In this document: in pieces, positions 55,224-64,000 of the stretch
Layout of the letters: each line of letters opens with the position of its first letter
How positions within the stretch are numbered: the first letter of the stretch is position 1
Assembly: GCF_025905425.1 (NCBI RefSeq)
Contig: NZ_CP109603.1
Location: forward strand, 1,276,001-1,340,000
DNA: 64,000 bases
Reading direction: 5' to 3'
Source of the DNA: Pseudomonas putida
GTDB lineage: Bacteria > Pseudomonadota > Gammaproteobacteria > Pseudomonadales > Pseudomonadaceae
Notes under the pieces: generated by a model
Told to the model about the DNA's origin: nothing
Database searches by the model: none
Seen by the model: the letters and a program-made list of their open reading frames with translations, nothing else
Translations under genes and position numbers: made by a program

Positions 55224-56297
55224 ATGTTGAAATCGATCGTTCCGCTACTGTTGATCGCGTCCACCGCTCAGGCGGCAGACACCGTCAGGATCTACAACTG
55301 GAGCAGTTACATTGCCCCAGATACCCTGCAAAACTTTACCAGCCATACCGGGCACCCGACTCAGTATGACGTGTACGACAGCAACGAGGTCCTCGACGCC
55401 AAACTAATGGCCGGCCGTTCCGGGTATGACGTGGTGTTTCCCTCCAACCACTTCATGGCCCGGCAGATCAAGGCCGGTGCGCTGAAACCGCTGGACCGTA
55501 GCAAACTGCCGAACTGGCAGAACCTCAACCCGACGCTGATGAAAGTTCTGGAGGCCAACGATCCGGGCAACCGATACGGTTTCCCGTACCTGTGGGGCAG
55601 CACCGGCATCGGCTACAACGTCGCCAAGGTCAAGGCAGTCCTGGGCGATGTACCGATAGACTCATGGGACATCATCTTCAAGCCGGAGAACATGAAAAAA
55701 CTCGCCCGATGCGGCGTAGCCATGCTCGACAATGGCCCCGAGATCCTTCCCATCGCCTTGAACTACCTGGGGCTTGGGCATCACAGCAAGGACAAGGCCG
55801 ACTACGAGAAGGCCCAGGCGCTGCTACTCAAAGTGCGGCCCTATGTGAATTACTTCCACAACTCCAAGTACACCAGCGATCTTGCAACGGGAGACGTGTG
55901 TCTGGTCGTCGGGTTCTCTGGCGACGTGATGCAGGCGGCCGCCAGAGCCAATGAGGCCGGCAATGGCCAACAGATTGCCTACGCCATCCCCAAGGAAGGC
56001 TCACCCATGTGGTTCGACATGGTCGCCATGCCTGCCGATGCTCCGAATGAAGCTGCCGGTTACGCGTTTCTGAATTACCTGCTGGACCCCAACGTCATGG
56101 CTGACATCAGCAACCACGTGCACTATGCCAACGGCAATGCTGCCGCTGAAGGCATGGTCGACAAGGCCATTCTCAACGACCCGATGGTGTACCCGCCTGA
56201 AAGCGTGATGAAGAAACTCTTTGTGCTGGAAGCGATGCCGCTGGAGACCGACCGGCTGCGCACGCGTGTTTGGAGTCGGGTTAAAAACGGACAATAA
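55224..56297 (+). CDS. Periplasmic polyamine-binding protein (PotF/SpuD-like)
   Basis: A 357-residue solute-binding protein family 1 member. Signal peptide LKSIVPLLLIASTAQA; then DTVRIYNWSSYIAPDTL, the PotD/PotF hallmark, with DSNEVLDAKLMAGRSGYDVVFPS and WGSTGIGYN. No permease or ATPase genes follow, so it must use components encoded elsewhere or act as a sensor. A GAGG ribosome site precedes the start at 55224. It is third gene of the amine operon. Confidence 0.9.
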   Translation: MLKSIVPLLLIASTAQAADTVRIYNWSSYIAPDTLQNFTSHTGHPTQYDVYDSNEVLDAKLMAGRSGYDVVFPSNHFMARQIKAGALKPLDRSKLPNWQNLNPTLMKVLEANDPGNRYGFPYLWGSTGIGYNVAKVKAVLGDVPIDSWDIIFKPENMKKLARCGVAMLDNGPEILPIALNYLGLGHHSKDKADYEKAQALLLKVRPYVNYFHNSKYTSDLATGDVCLVVGFSGDVMQAAARANEAGNGQQIAYAIPKEGSPMWFDMVAMPADAPNEAAGYAFLNYLLDPNVMADISNHVHYANGNAAAEGMVDKAILNDPMVYPPESVMKKLFVLEAMPLETDRLRTRVWSRVKNGQ

Positions 56298-56307
56298 AGT
56301 CAATCGT

Positions 56308-56334
56308 CGATGATGCGGGCAGCCCGGATCATCG
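56308..56334. terminator. Strong hairpin after the potF-like gene
   Basis: CGATGATGCGGG pairs with CCCGGATCATCG with one mismatch. There is no T-run, so termination is likely but not certain. Confidence 0.5.
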
Positions 56335-56479
56335 GCGGCAGGTCCGCGGTGCGAAAGCATGCCTCACACCGGCACCATGACCGCTTGATGTGCTCTAGAA
56401 ACAAGTCCAGAATCAAGTCTTTTCCTGCTCCGGCTAGAAAAGAAACCCCTTAAATTTCAACGAGTCGGACACCAGATAC

Positions 56480-56499
56480 GAGTCTCGTTTCCCGCTCCA
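56480..56499 (+). tRNA. 3'-terminal fragment of tRNA-Gly(GCC), probable att scar
   Basis: GAGTCTCGTTTCCCGCTCCA equals, from memory, the T-arm, acceptor and CCA end of Pseudomonas tRNA-Gly(GCC). The 5' part of the tRNA is missing: the bases upstream do not form the other arms. A terminator hairpin follows as for a real tRNA gene. Such fragments are left when islands integrate into tRNA genes. Confidence 0.65.
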
Positions 56500-56535
56500 A
56501 ATTCGATCCTCAGTGCGTCGCTGGGATCACAAGAA

Positions 56536-56559
56536 AGAGGCCTAAGGGCCTCTTTTTTT
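56536..56559 (+). terminator. Intrinsic terminator after the tRNA-Gly fragment
   Basis: AGAGGCC-TAAG-GGCCTCT followed by a seven-T run. Confidence 0.85.
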
Positions 56560-57004
56560 GTGCCTGAAATTTGGTGTGTGCCCAACTTTGGTATTCGCTC
56601 TGTACCTGTAGGTGCTGGCGCGTCGAAGCGCCGAACCGCTGTGATCGGCTGCAAAGTGGCCGTGTCGGTCTCGAATGTGAGGTGCTTCATTCTCGCGAAG
56701 CGTCGCTCGCCGCAAGTGAGATAGGTATCCGTCTTCGGTGTCACTTGTTCAGCAGTTCCTTGAGCAACGGGCTGTGGGAATTGATTATTCTCTCTAGGTG
56801 AATGACTGCTCTCGACCCATAGCAGCCCTTCGCCGAGGTCGGCAATCGACCAGAAGCCGCCGTTCAGTGGTGTCTACGAAACTAGAGGCTATTCATCTTC
56901 CATTTATCGTCAAATCTTTTCAGCGCATACTCGCCGCTGAGCACCTAGCCCTAATGGGAACAGTGCCCTGTCGATGAAAAATCCGGATCTCAGATGGAAA
57001 CCCA
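56560..57004. other. Intergenic region before the STAND gene
   Basis: No integrase or other gene is visible. It must contain the promoter of the following large gene; I cannot identify clear -35/-10 boxes. Confidence 0.4.
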
Positions 57005-60000
57005 ATGGACTATTCAAAAATCGTCGGAAAAGACCACGGGCAAAGATTGTCTTTCGAGGAGCTCGTCTGCCAACTTGCCAGGCGCGACCGCCCCGAGAGC
57101 GCCATAGAGTTCCGGCGGATCGAAGGCTCGGGAGGCGACGGAGGGATCGAGAGCTATTGGGTTCTTCAGGACGGTTCTGAGGTCGGTTATCAGGCCAAGT
57201 ATTACCTTAGATCACGGGATGTCGATTGGAGCAAAATCGACGAGTCGGTAAAGCAGGCTTTGAAATCTCACCCTGAGCTGAAACAGTATGTGATTGCCAT
57301 TCCCTGCGACCTTACTGATCGCAGCGGGGCGCAGGGCGCAGGGAAAAAAGGGTGGGAGCACTGGAATACGCACAAGCTTGCCTGGGAAGCGCTTTGTGCC
57401 CAAAGCAGTATCCCCACGGTTGAGTTCGTGGCCTGGACAGCGTCTGACCTGACCGACAAATTGTTACACCCTACAGCTGAGGGCCTACGAAAGTTCTGGT
57501 TTGGCGAGTTGGAGATGTCTGGGCAATGGTTTCGCAAGAATGTAGAACTCGCCGTAGAGTCACTCGATGAGCGATATCACCCGGAAGATCACGTAGAGGT
57601 TGGAATCGAGAGCCTCTTTAAAGTGCTCCTTCGCGATGAGGAAGTCACCACCGAACTCACCTCTGCTTTTTCCGCCGTAGCCAAAGCAGCCAAGCTCAGC
57701 AACTTCGTAAAGGATGACTCCGACGCCGGGCTCATCGCTGGTATCCAGCGTGTCGAGCAGGAAGCGTCCAAAGCTTCAGCATTCGGCAGCAGATTTAGCT
57801 CCGACTCTTGGGAGCCTTGGCCCATTCTCGATTGCGTTGCAGCCTTTTCAGACGCCTCTCATAGCGTCCACGAATTGAAGGGCTGGGCTTGGCAAAATAT
57901 GCCAAAGTCTGAATCCAGAAGGGATTACTCCTCTTCGGACATGAACTACCTGAGCCACAAGCTGGACGAGCTTTCAAATGCTCTCTACGGCCTGAGTTCA
58001 AAGCTGGAGGGGAAATTTTATTCCGCTGAGCAAAACCGTTTTGCCCTTCTGACAGGGAAGGCTGGCACAGGCAAATCGCACACACTCGGTACCGTTGCTC
58101 AAAAAGCCATTTCAGATGGGCACCCGGTGGTTTTGATTTTGGGGCAGCAATTAGGCTCTCTGGGTTTTTGGAGGCAAGCGACAGAAACACTCGGGCTGGG
58201 GACTGTTGAGCCAGAGGTATTCTTGCAGGCCATGAGTTCTGCCGCTGAGGCCGCTCAAAAGCGCGGACTCATTCTGATCGATGCCATCAACGAAGGTGCC
58301 GGTGCGCAACTATGGAGGAATGAACTTCCCGCTCTGATCGCCCGAGTCAACGCTTACGAGAACCTCGTTCTGGTCGTCACCTGTCGTACTGAGTACACGC
58401 CGTATGTAGTTCCGCCAAAAGTGATGGAGACGACAGTTGCCTTCTCCATTCGTGGCTTCGTGACGAATGTAGAGCAGTCGAGGGCCGCGAAGGTCTACCT
58501 GCACAAGAGAGGCATTTCCCAGCCTGATACGCCTTGGCTTTCCGCTGAATTTGTCAATCCGCTGTTTCTTCGCAGCGCGTGCGTTGCCCTTGCCCGAGAC
58601 GGTTGTAAGCAATTCCCCAGAGGCCTGCATGGCACGAAGCAGGTTTTTGCATTTTACATCCGTAGTGTCGCGCGAAATCTAGGTGTCGGAAGAGACGGCA
58701 GCGAAGATCTGCTCGCTCCTACTACAGCGGCAATCTCGGCCATCGCCAGGTTGATGGCCACAGACAGGCGCGATTACGTGCTTTTGGCCGATGCTGTGCG
58801 AATTTCGACGGAAGTGTTTTCGAGTTTTCCTTCCCCACCTTCCAAAACCTGGTTTGACGTCCTGCAGAAGAACGGAATTTTTCGACTCGACCCACCACCG
58901 CGCCAGCTTGAAATTGATCCATTTGCTCCGGTCGAGGATATCGTGAGGTTCAGTTTCCAGCGACTCCAAGACCACCTCATGGCGGATGCGCTGCTCAAGG
59001 GTGTGACGGATCTAGGGCTCGAACTGGAGAATGGAGTTTTGAGCTTCATTCTTGACGGCGACAGATTCAAATGGGAGTGGGCTGGTCTCGCTGAAGCCTT
59101 GTCTATCCAAGTGCCTGAGCGTTTCGGCTCAGAGCTTTTGGATGTGCTTCCGAGGGATATTGATATCTGGATCAACGACGACTCGGTCAGAGGCGCCTTC
59201 CTAGAGAGCTTGCGTTGGCGTAGCTCAAACGCCTTCACGGAGCGCACTTGGCGATATTACCAGGCTATCTTGGATGTCGATGATAGCCAACTCTACGTGC
59301 TGATCGAACTCTGTGCCAACGTTGATCACCCTTGGAACGCTGAACTACTCCACGACATTCTGATTACTAAAACGATGCCAGAGCGTGATGCTTCCTGGAC
59401 GGTGAAAATCAACGACTTCGATATGGCGGATGGCAGCACGATCCGCCGCCTCCTGGACTGGTGCTTGACCAGTCAGACCGAGAAAACGGATCGACAGGTA
59501 CAGCTTCTTTGCGGGCTTGCGGTCACGTGGCTGACGGCGTCATCGCATAGAGAAATCAGAGACAAAGCGACCAAGGCGCTATCCGCATTGCTGCTTTCGA
59601 AGGTCGAGCTCTACGGTGAACTGTGCGAGAGGTTCGCTGGCCTTGATGATCTCTACGTAATGGAGCGGTTGCACGGGGCTGGTTATGGCGCATGTTGTAT
59701 CGATCCATCTCCAATGCGGTTGGAGCATTACTCCCCGATAGCTTACCGGATGGTTTTCTCTAAGCAGTGCGTTCCGCTATCGATCATGCTTAGGGACTAT
59801 GCATCGGGGATTGTTGAGCTGGCTGCCCATCATAGTTGCCTGCCTACCGAGGTCGATCTCAGTGCCTGTAGGCCACCTTATCAATCTCAGCCTGTTCAAT
59901 TTACTGTTTCACAAGCTCTTCTCGATGATGTCGCCACAAAAGCTGGAGGTGACGAAATCAAGCGTTCTTGCACTGGCGGAATAAGTGAGTTCGCTGATGA

Positions 60001-61516
60001 GATCAAGCATCGTGTCAGCTCATTTTCGAACGTTGCTTTGACTTCTCAAATGCCCCACACACAATCCGAGATGAACGAGCGATTCGATACAGAGGTAATT
60101 GCCCCTTACCCAGACAGGCAAGCAATCGTCGATGCGATCAGTGCTCTCCAATTTAATCCGTTCCGATTCTTGCTCCGCCCAGTCGAGGCACTTGAGGAAC
60201 TTGAGGAGTTTGAGGCGCTTGAGGACTTCGAGGCGCATGACCACTCCGAGGAGCTTCAGCAGCTAGAGAAGAAGCTTGTTGATCTACTGGATGTTGACGA
60301 AAAAAGAAGATTTACCGACGAGTTCAAATGGTGCATCGACCGCTCGGAAAAGTACCCGAGCACGTTGGCAGGTGTCGACATGTCTGCGGCCAAACGGTGG
60401 GTCGCAAAGCGCGCCTATGACTTCGGATGGACAGAAGAACTCTTCCCATCGGATAGCTCTCACCGTCACAGCTATTCCCGCGAGAGGCCAATCTTTGAGC
60501 GGATTGGTGCCAAATATGAGTGGCTTGCGCTCGATGAACTCCTTTGCCGACTATCCGATAGTAACTGGCTCTCCGAAGCGCGAGTCGATGGAACGCGTAA
60601 TTACCGTTCATCCATCGACCTAGGTTTCCATCGAGACATTGACCCTACTGTTCTTCAAGGGTTGTCCGACTCCGGTTTTGGTTCTGTAGATATCTCACCA
60701 ATTGTTTCCGAGGAAGCAGCCGAAGACTGCCTTCAGGAATGGCCTTTCAAGCTTGACCCTAGCCTCGGGATGCCTAGTCTCGTAGGCCGAACCGACAAGG
60801 TTGGGGAAAAGTGGCTAGTCCTTTACGAGCATCGCTCCGTTACAAATCGTTACGACGATGGAGAGACCCGAGAGCACGGGCTACGTCAGCAGGAATGGCG
60901 TTTCCTCCTGCCTGTCGTTGTCAGGAAAAAAGATCAAAAACAGTTGATTCGCTTTCTGAGCACTCAGCGTTCTCTGGATGTTTCGAGGTGGTCGGGACGC
61001 AGTTGCACGGACGAGGGCTATCTGCTTGAGGCCCCATGGCGCTTTACCTGGGATCAGGTGATGTGGACACCTGCCAGCTTTCATAACCAAGGTGAGCTCG
61101 AGGTGGCATTTCCCTGCCTTAAATATCATTGGGAGTCCCATTTGGATGCCTCCCTTCCGGATGGAGCCTCTGCACATTTACCAGCCCCTTGGTTGGCAAA
61201 TCAGCTTTCCATTACCCCTATGCTCTTAGATCCGCGTGTCTATGTGGATGTGCTAGGGACGCCCCAATTCATCAGCAGCATGGACCCTGACGATGGTTCA
61301 CACGCCTACATACGGCAGGACATATTTGAGCAGCTATTGAAAGATAAAAATTTGGCGTGCGTGTGGACGTTTGTAGCGGAGCGAGGCGTTTGGCCAGGCG
61401 GAGGAAATTCTCATGCAGCATGGAGACGGTCTGAAGGTGTAGTTTGGTTCGAACGAGGGAGGCCAAAAATGGAATCATGGAAGGAAGATAACTGTAATGG
61501 TGCAGAAGAAGGCTGA
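57005..61516 (+). CDS. Avs-like nuclease-STAND ATPase, candidate anti-phage sensor
   Basis: A 1503-residue single ORF. Residues about 15-110 look like a Mrr/PDDEXK nuclease: GSGGDGGIES (D45) and VGYQAKYY (Q63-x-K65). A P-loop follows: Walker A GKAGTGKS at 351-358 and Walker B LILIDAINE at 422-430, as in STAND NTPases, then VVTCRTEY (sensor-like Arg). The long C-terminal half is probably a repeat-type recognition region and includes ERIGAKYEWLALDELLCRLS. Around residue 1061 a run of Glu/Leu repeats is encoded. The architecture matches Avs proteins, which detect phage proteins and then cut DNA. It lies beyond the tRNA-Gly scar among IS remains, with no partner gene. Phage defence is inferred. 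Confidence 0.7.
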   Translation: MDYSKIVGKDHGQRLSFEELVCQLARRDRPESAIEFRRIEGSGGDGGIESYWVLQDGSEVGYQAKYYLRSRDVDWSKIDESVKQALKSHPELKQYVIAIPCDLTDRSGAQGAGKKGWEHWNTHKLAWEALCAQSSIPTVEFVAWTASDLTDKLLHPTAEGLRKFWFGELEMSGQWFRKNVELAVESLDERYHPEDHVEVGIESLFKVLLRDEEVTTELTSAFSAVAKAAKLSNFVKDDSDAGLIAGIQRVEQEASKASAFGSRFSSDSWEPWPILDCVAAFSDASHSVHELKGWAWQNMPKSESRRDYSSSDMNYLSHKLDELSNALYGLSSKLEGKFYSAEQNRFALLTGKAGTGKSHTLGTVAQKAISDGHPVVLILGQQLGSLGFWRQATETLGLGTVEPEVFLQAMSSAAEAAQKRGLILIDAINEGAGAQLWRNELPALIARVNAYENLVLVVTCRTEYTPYVVPPKVMETTVAFSIRGFVTNVEQSRAAKVYLHKRGISQPDTPWLSAEFVNPLFLRSACVALARDGCKQFPRGLHGTKQVFAFYIRSVARNLGVGRDGSEDLLAPTTAAISAIARLMATDRRDYVLLADAVRISTEVFSSFPSPPSKTWFDVLQKNGIFRLDPPPRQLEIDPFAPVEDIVRFSFQRLQDHLMADALLKGVTDLGLELENGVLSFILDGDRFKWEWAGLAEALSIQVPERFGSELLDVLPRDIDIWINDDSVRGAFLESLRWRSSNAFTERTWRYYQAILDVDDSQLYVLIELCANVDHPWNAELLHDILITKTMPERDASWTVKINDFDMADGSTIRRLLDWCLTSQTEKTDRQVQLLCGLAVTWLTASSHREIRDKATKALSALLLSKVELYGELCERFAGLDDLYVMERLHGAGYGACCIDPSPMRLEHYSPIAYRMVFSKQCVPLSIMLRDYASGIVELAAHHSCLPTEVDLSACRPPYQSQPVQFTVSQALLDDVATKAGGDEIKRSCTGGISEFADEIKHRVSSFSNVALTSQMPHTQSEMNERFDTEVIAPYPDRQAIVDAISALQFNPFRFLLRPVEALEELEEFEALEDFEAHDHSEELQQLEKKLVDLLDVDEKRRFTDEFKWCIDRSEKYPSTLAGVDMSAAKRWVAKRAYDFGWTEELFPSDSSHRHSYSRERPIFERIGAKYEWLALDELLCRLSDSNWLSEARVDGTRNYRSSIDLGFHRDIDPTVLQGLSDSGFGSVDISPIVSEEAAEDCLQEWPFKLDPSLGMPSLVGRTDKVGEKWLVLYEHRSVTNRYDDGETREHGLRQQEWRFLLPVVVRKKDQKQLIRFLSTQRSLDVSRWSGRSCTDEGYLLEAPWRFTWDQVMWTPASFHNQGELEVAFPCLKYHWESHLDASLPDGASAHLPAPWLANQLSITPMLLDPRVYVDVLGTPQFISSMDPDDGSHAYIRQDIFEQLLKDKNLACVWTFVAERGVWPGGGNSHAAWRRSEGVVWFERGRPKMESWKEDNCNGAEEG

Positions 61517-62149
61517 GCGCGGATTGTGTCGTTAGCGGCGCTGCATCGACGAAGGAAGGGGGGCGGCGAACCTAGTTTGTGATCCATGAGAGGTTCAGCC
61601 TCCACTCATTTCTTCAGCTTTTCGATCTGCCGGGCATCGCGTGGGTATTTGCATGCAAAATCGGCAGGCTTTCGCATAGTTCGTCACTGGGCGCTTCGGC
61701 CTTTGCCGTGCTTCACCTAGTATGCGGACAGCGCCAACTAGGCGTTCAGAACTGACTCTATAATCGACTGACCGTTAGCTGCCCTCATGATCGGCTGCTT
61801 TTGGCCGATTTTTGCCGGTGGCGAACGGCAGCTCTGGGTCGAAAGCAGCCGGTCGCGACTGCCTGCAATCGACCCAGAGCAATCCTTCTCGGAGGACAGC
61901 TATCGGCCCCAAAGCCGACCATTAGCGACAATTTCCGGCTCATAGCGGCTATCACTTCAGGTAGAACCCCAACAACAGCCAGTGGATGAGCTAACGAAAA
62001 CATGGGCAATCTGTATCTTTAGGTTCTGTACGAAATCCCGAAAAACCCAATCGGCGCTCCTCGAAAGCTGAATTTTTTAGAGTTTCCAGCCATCTACGGA
62101 AATGAATTCTGTGATGTGAAAACGTTGCTAACTCACGGACGGGAGCTGG
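61517..62149. other. Intergenic region after the STAND gene
   Basis: No gene recognised. A stretch around 61800-61930 contains GGTGGCGAACGGCAGCTCT and the inverted GTCGAAAGC/GCTTT-like pieces typical of Pseudomonas intergenic DNA; it resembles 27336-27354. Confidence 0.35.
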
Positions 62150-62905
62150 ACTGTGGTTACCGCTCTCTTCATCGAAACACGTGGCCAGGGGCGGCTTCGC
62201 CTGAGCGACTGCTTGATGCTCGAAGGCGTGCTACAGGTACTCTGCTCGGGTGCTGCGTGGCGAGATTTGCCGGAACGCTTTACCCCGTGGTCAACGGCGT
62301 ATAAATGGTTTCGGGGCTGTCGAAATCAGGGGACATTCGATCAGATGTCCAAACGCTTGCACCTAAGATTGAATGAAGATTTGCAAACTTGGATGATCGA
62401 CTCAACCGCAGTACGCGCAGAGCCTCCTCTAGCGCCGGAAAAAGGGGGCTGACGAGTCTGCCGATTACGCTTTAGGCCGCAGGCGCGGAGTCCTGATAAC
62501 CAAAATCCATATGCCCTGCGACGGCAACGGGACACCGTTGCGCTTCCTCCTCTTCGGCTTCAAATCAATGACATCAGCTATGCTCAACCACTGTTGGCCG
62601 AAGTCTGCATCCCATTGAGCCAACGTGGCCGTCCGCGTAAACGCTTTAAAGACAAGGCCTACGACGCCCGAAGCGCTACGCTGCTACTGCGACCAATACC
62701 GAATGCAACCCGTCCCTCGCTGCAGACTGTTTGATCGGCCCACGTACCAACAGCGCCAAATCATCGAGCGCTTTTTTGGTTGGCTGAAAGAGAACCGCCG
62801 GATCGTTACACGCTCCACCAAGCTCGCGAAAAGCTGTGCCGCCATGATTTCCTGACTTGTTCCATGCAGTTTGCGAAATCTCCTTTTCGTGCAGAGCCGA
62901 TGCGA
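62150..62905 (+). pseudogene. Decayed IS5-family transposase
   Basis: The N-terminal part is intact (MVTALFIETRGQGRLRLSD, WRDLPERFTPWSTAYKWF, and DSTAVRAE with the first catalytic Asp). From about 62450 frames break several times. The C-terminal part reappears in another frame as RLFDRPTYQQRQIIERFFGW and LKENRRIVTRSTKLAKSCAA. It is the same group as the fragment at 19233 but a separate copy. Confidence 0.8.
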
Positions 62906-63495
62906 GGCGATTGTTGGTTTTCGCCTTATAACCCGGGTCGACAGGGGTAATCCGCTTGCGAACGCAGCCCCTCTACCTGCATCAAGCGCCCGACTCGATT
63001 TTGCCCACAGGTCTCACCGAGCTCCCGAAGGTCATCGTGATTTTCGGGGTTGTCGTACAAACCTCCGCTTTCCAGCCAAACATGCCTGATCAAACCGAGT
63101 AACCGTTGACCTTCTTGGGTTCGGCCAGTAAGCGTTAGCCGCTGGGATATACATTGAGGTTATGGCAAATGCGACGCACCCGGTAATCCGGCGAGTGCTT
63201 CTTGATGAAGGAGTACTTCAGCCGCGCTTCTTGTCAAAGTGCGCTGTGGCCTTCTTCAAGATGTATTGCCCTTCAGTCACATGCTTGATTTCAACGTCTA
63301 GCTTGCGAAGCTCAGCCTGCTGATCATCGCTTGTCGCCGCTGTTCTTGGGGCTTGCTGTAGAGCTTTATCTTGGAGTAGAGGCTGTGAACGGATACGCCC
63401 AGGTGCTGGGCAAAATCGATAGCAGGTTTTCCCCTGTCGGTCACTTGCTTGACCGATAAGGTCTTGAATTCTTTGGGGTAGCGATGACGGCTCAT
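62905..63495 (-). pseudogene. Decayed IS3-family element (orfA plus orfB pieces)
   Basis: orfA starts at 63495 after a perfect AGGAGGTGAC ribosome site: MSRHRYPKEFKTLSVKQVTD, GVSVHSLYSKIKLYSKPQEQ, the IS3 HTH. It stops at 63298. Beyond it, in shifting frames, orfB-like segments appear (LLGLIRHVWLESGGLYDNPE, LRELGETCGQNRVGRLMQVE). It abuts the IS5 wreck at about 62905. Confidence 0.75.
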
Positions 63496-63819
63496 GTCAC
63501 CTCCTATTTCGGCCTCATTATTAGGAATGGAGGTATGTAGGAATTCGTGAACCCTTTTTCGATCATGCGGATCCCTCAAATTACCTATGCTCCGATCCGG
63601 AATCGTAAGCAGTTTATCAGTCGTCCTTAGCTCGCCTTTCTTGATGTGTCTAGTGGAATTGGGTGAGAAAATATAACTCAAAATTCCCTTTAGGTTTTGC
63701 GCGTCAATTCCAGTGCTTTTGGAACTTGTAAACTGCCGCGCAGCCACTTTATTGATTTGCTCTGTCGATTGTAGGATTTGTTCAATGTCGCTGAGGCATT
63801 CAGCAATCAAAAGGGAGCG
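63496..63819. other. AT-rich spacer, possible IS3 end plus promoter
   Basis: Composition is clearly richer in A/T than the rest. The minus-strand frame here runs into orfA, but it has no family and is probably noncoding. The region should hold the promoter of the dioxygenase gene at 63820. Confidence 0.4.
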
Positions 63820-64000
63820 ATGAATATGTCAGATCAATCAGGTAAATTTGAACATGTAAAAACAAGCGATCTGCTAAAGGAAAATCCATTTGCTGGGCGT
63901 GACTTTTTTTGGGAGCGGCACCGTTTTGAACGTGATGGGTATCTTAAGATAAATCACTTGATAGACAGTGAGATCAATCAAGAAATCACCAGCGATGTTA
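63820..64000 (+). CDS. PhyH-like dioxygenase, N-terminal part (cut by window end)
   Basis: AAGGGAGC precedes ATG, and the frame MNMSDQSGKFEHVKTSDLLK is open to the window edge (60 codons). RHRFERDGYLKINHLIDSEI fits the start of phytanoyl-CoA dioxygenase-type Fe(II)/2-oxoglutarate enzymes (FxxDGYLxxxxLI). The catalytic HxD motif lies beyond the window. AT-rich codon use suggests it was acquired. Confidence 0.6.
   Translation, partial: MNMSDQSGKFEHVKTSDLLKENPFAGRDFFWERHRFERDGYLKINHLIDSEINQEITSDV

Noticed and set aside
63496..63810. The 104-codon N-terminal extension of the IS3 orfA frame
   Set aside because: The strong AGGAGG site and the normal orfA start are at 63495. The extension is AT-rich and without family.
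1..64000. CRISPR arrays, rRNA operons, riboswitches
   Set aside because: I found no regularly spaced direct repeats, no rRNA sequence and no riboswitch consensus that I could recognise by eye.

Overview
The window looks like accessory chromosome of a Pseudomonas of the putida/fluorescens type. The basis is the kind of genes present (hut genes with a HutC-type repressor, DadA/RidA, a Cio-type bd oxidase remnant, DUF2946 genes beside TonB receptors), their codon use, and a 20-base stretch I recognise from memory as the 3' end of Pseudomonas tRNA-Gly(GCC). There are no rRNA genes, complete tRNA genes or CRISPR arrays. Decay is heavy: at least fifteen broken genes, several of them spoiled by a single in-frame stop codon, plus one nearly complete IS and remnants of at least four others.

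Layout. 1-8.1 kb: a metal/siderophore block with a DUF2946 gene, a c5-type cytochrome, a PfpI-like gene broken by TGA, two broken TonB receptors and a PepSY-DUF2946 gene that lost its start. 8.4-10.9 kb: an IS21-like end, a cioA fragment, two more DUF2946-type genes and an unknown gene. 11-15 kb: LysR, AEC transporter, aspartate-type aminotransferase and a second LysR. 15-19.2 kb: a field of pseudogenes and a second copy of the cytochrome. 19.2-21.4 kb: a ghost copy of the TetR/EamA locus found intact at 50.8-52.4 kb, split by a 1168-bp IS5-family element with a CTAA target duplication. 22.4-28.6 kb: an AT-richer block with a DsbA/FrnE-like protein, TetR, cystathionine beta-lyase, an amino-acid permease, an AhpD-like protein and OsmC. 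Its transcription units share one almost invariant 16-bp palindrome. 29.1-30.4 kb: an IS3 scrap and a ghost TonB receptor copied from the 46-48 kb type. 30.5-32.5 kb: a second LysR-AEC pair.

32.5-45.8 kb is a coherent histidine unit: hutH, hutU, a HisJQMP-like ABC importer, hutC, a HisC-like aminotransferase, a small coupled ORF, and divergently RidA, a DadA-like dehydrogenase and a Cache chemoreceptor. Four HutC-like operators (TGTATATACA type) lie before its transcription units. DadA plus aminotransferase plus HutH could turn D-histidine into L-histidine and then urocanate. This is inference, but it explains why these genes sit together without the lower hut genes.

46-56.3 kb holds another broken TonB receptor with its DUF2946 gene, a SoxC-like molybdoenzyme with its cytochrome, a TetR regulator with matching palindromes before soxC and before an EamA exporter, a SnoaL-AraC fusion, and an amine-oxidase/cupin/polyamine-binding-protein operon. 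At 56.48 kb is the last 20 bases of tRNA-Gly, a likely island attachment scar. Beyond it comes a 1503-residue nuclease-STAND ATPase resembling Avs anti-phage sensors, then IS5 and IS3 wrecks and the start of a PhyH-like dioxygenase cut by the window edge.
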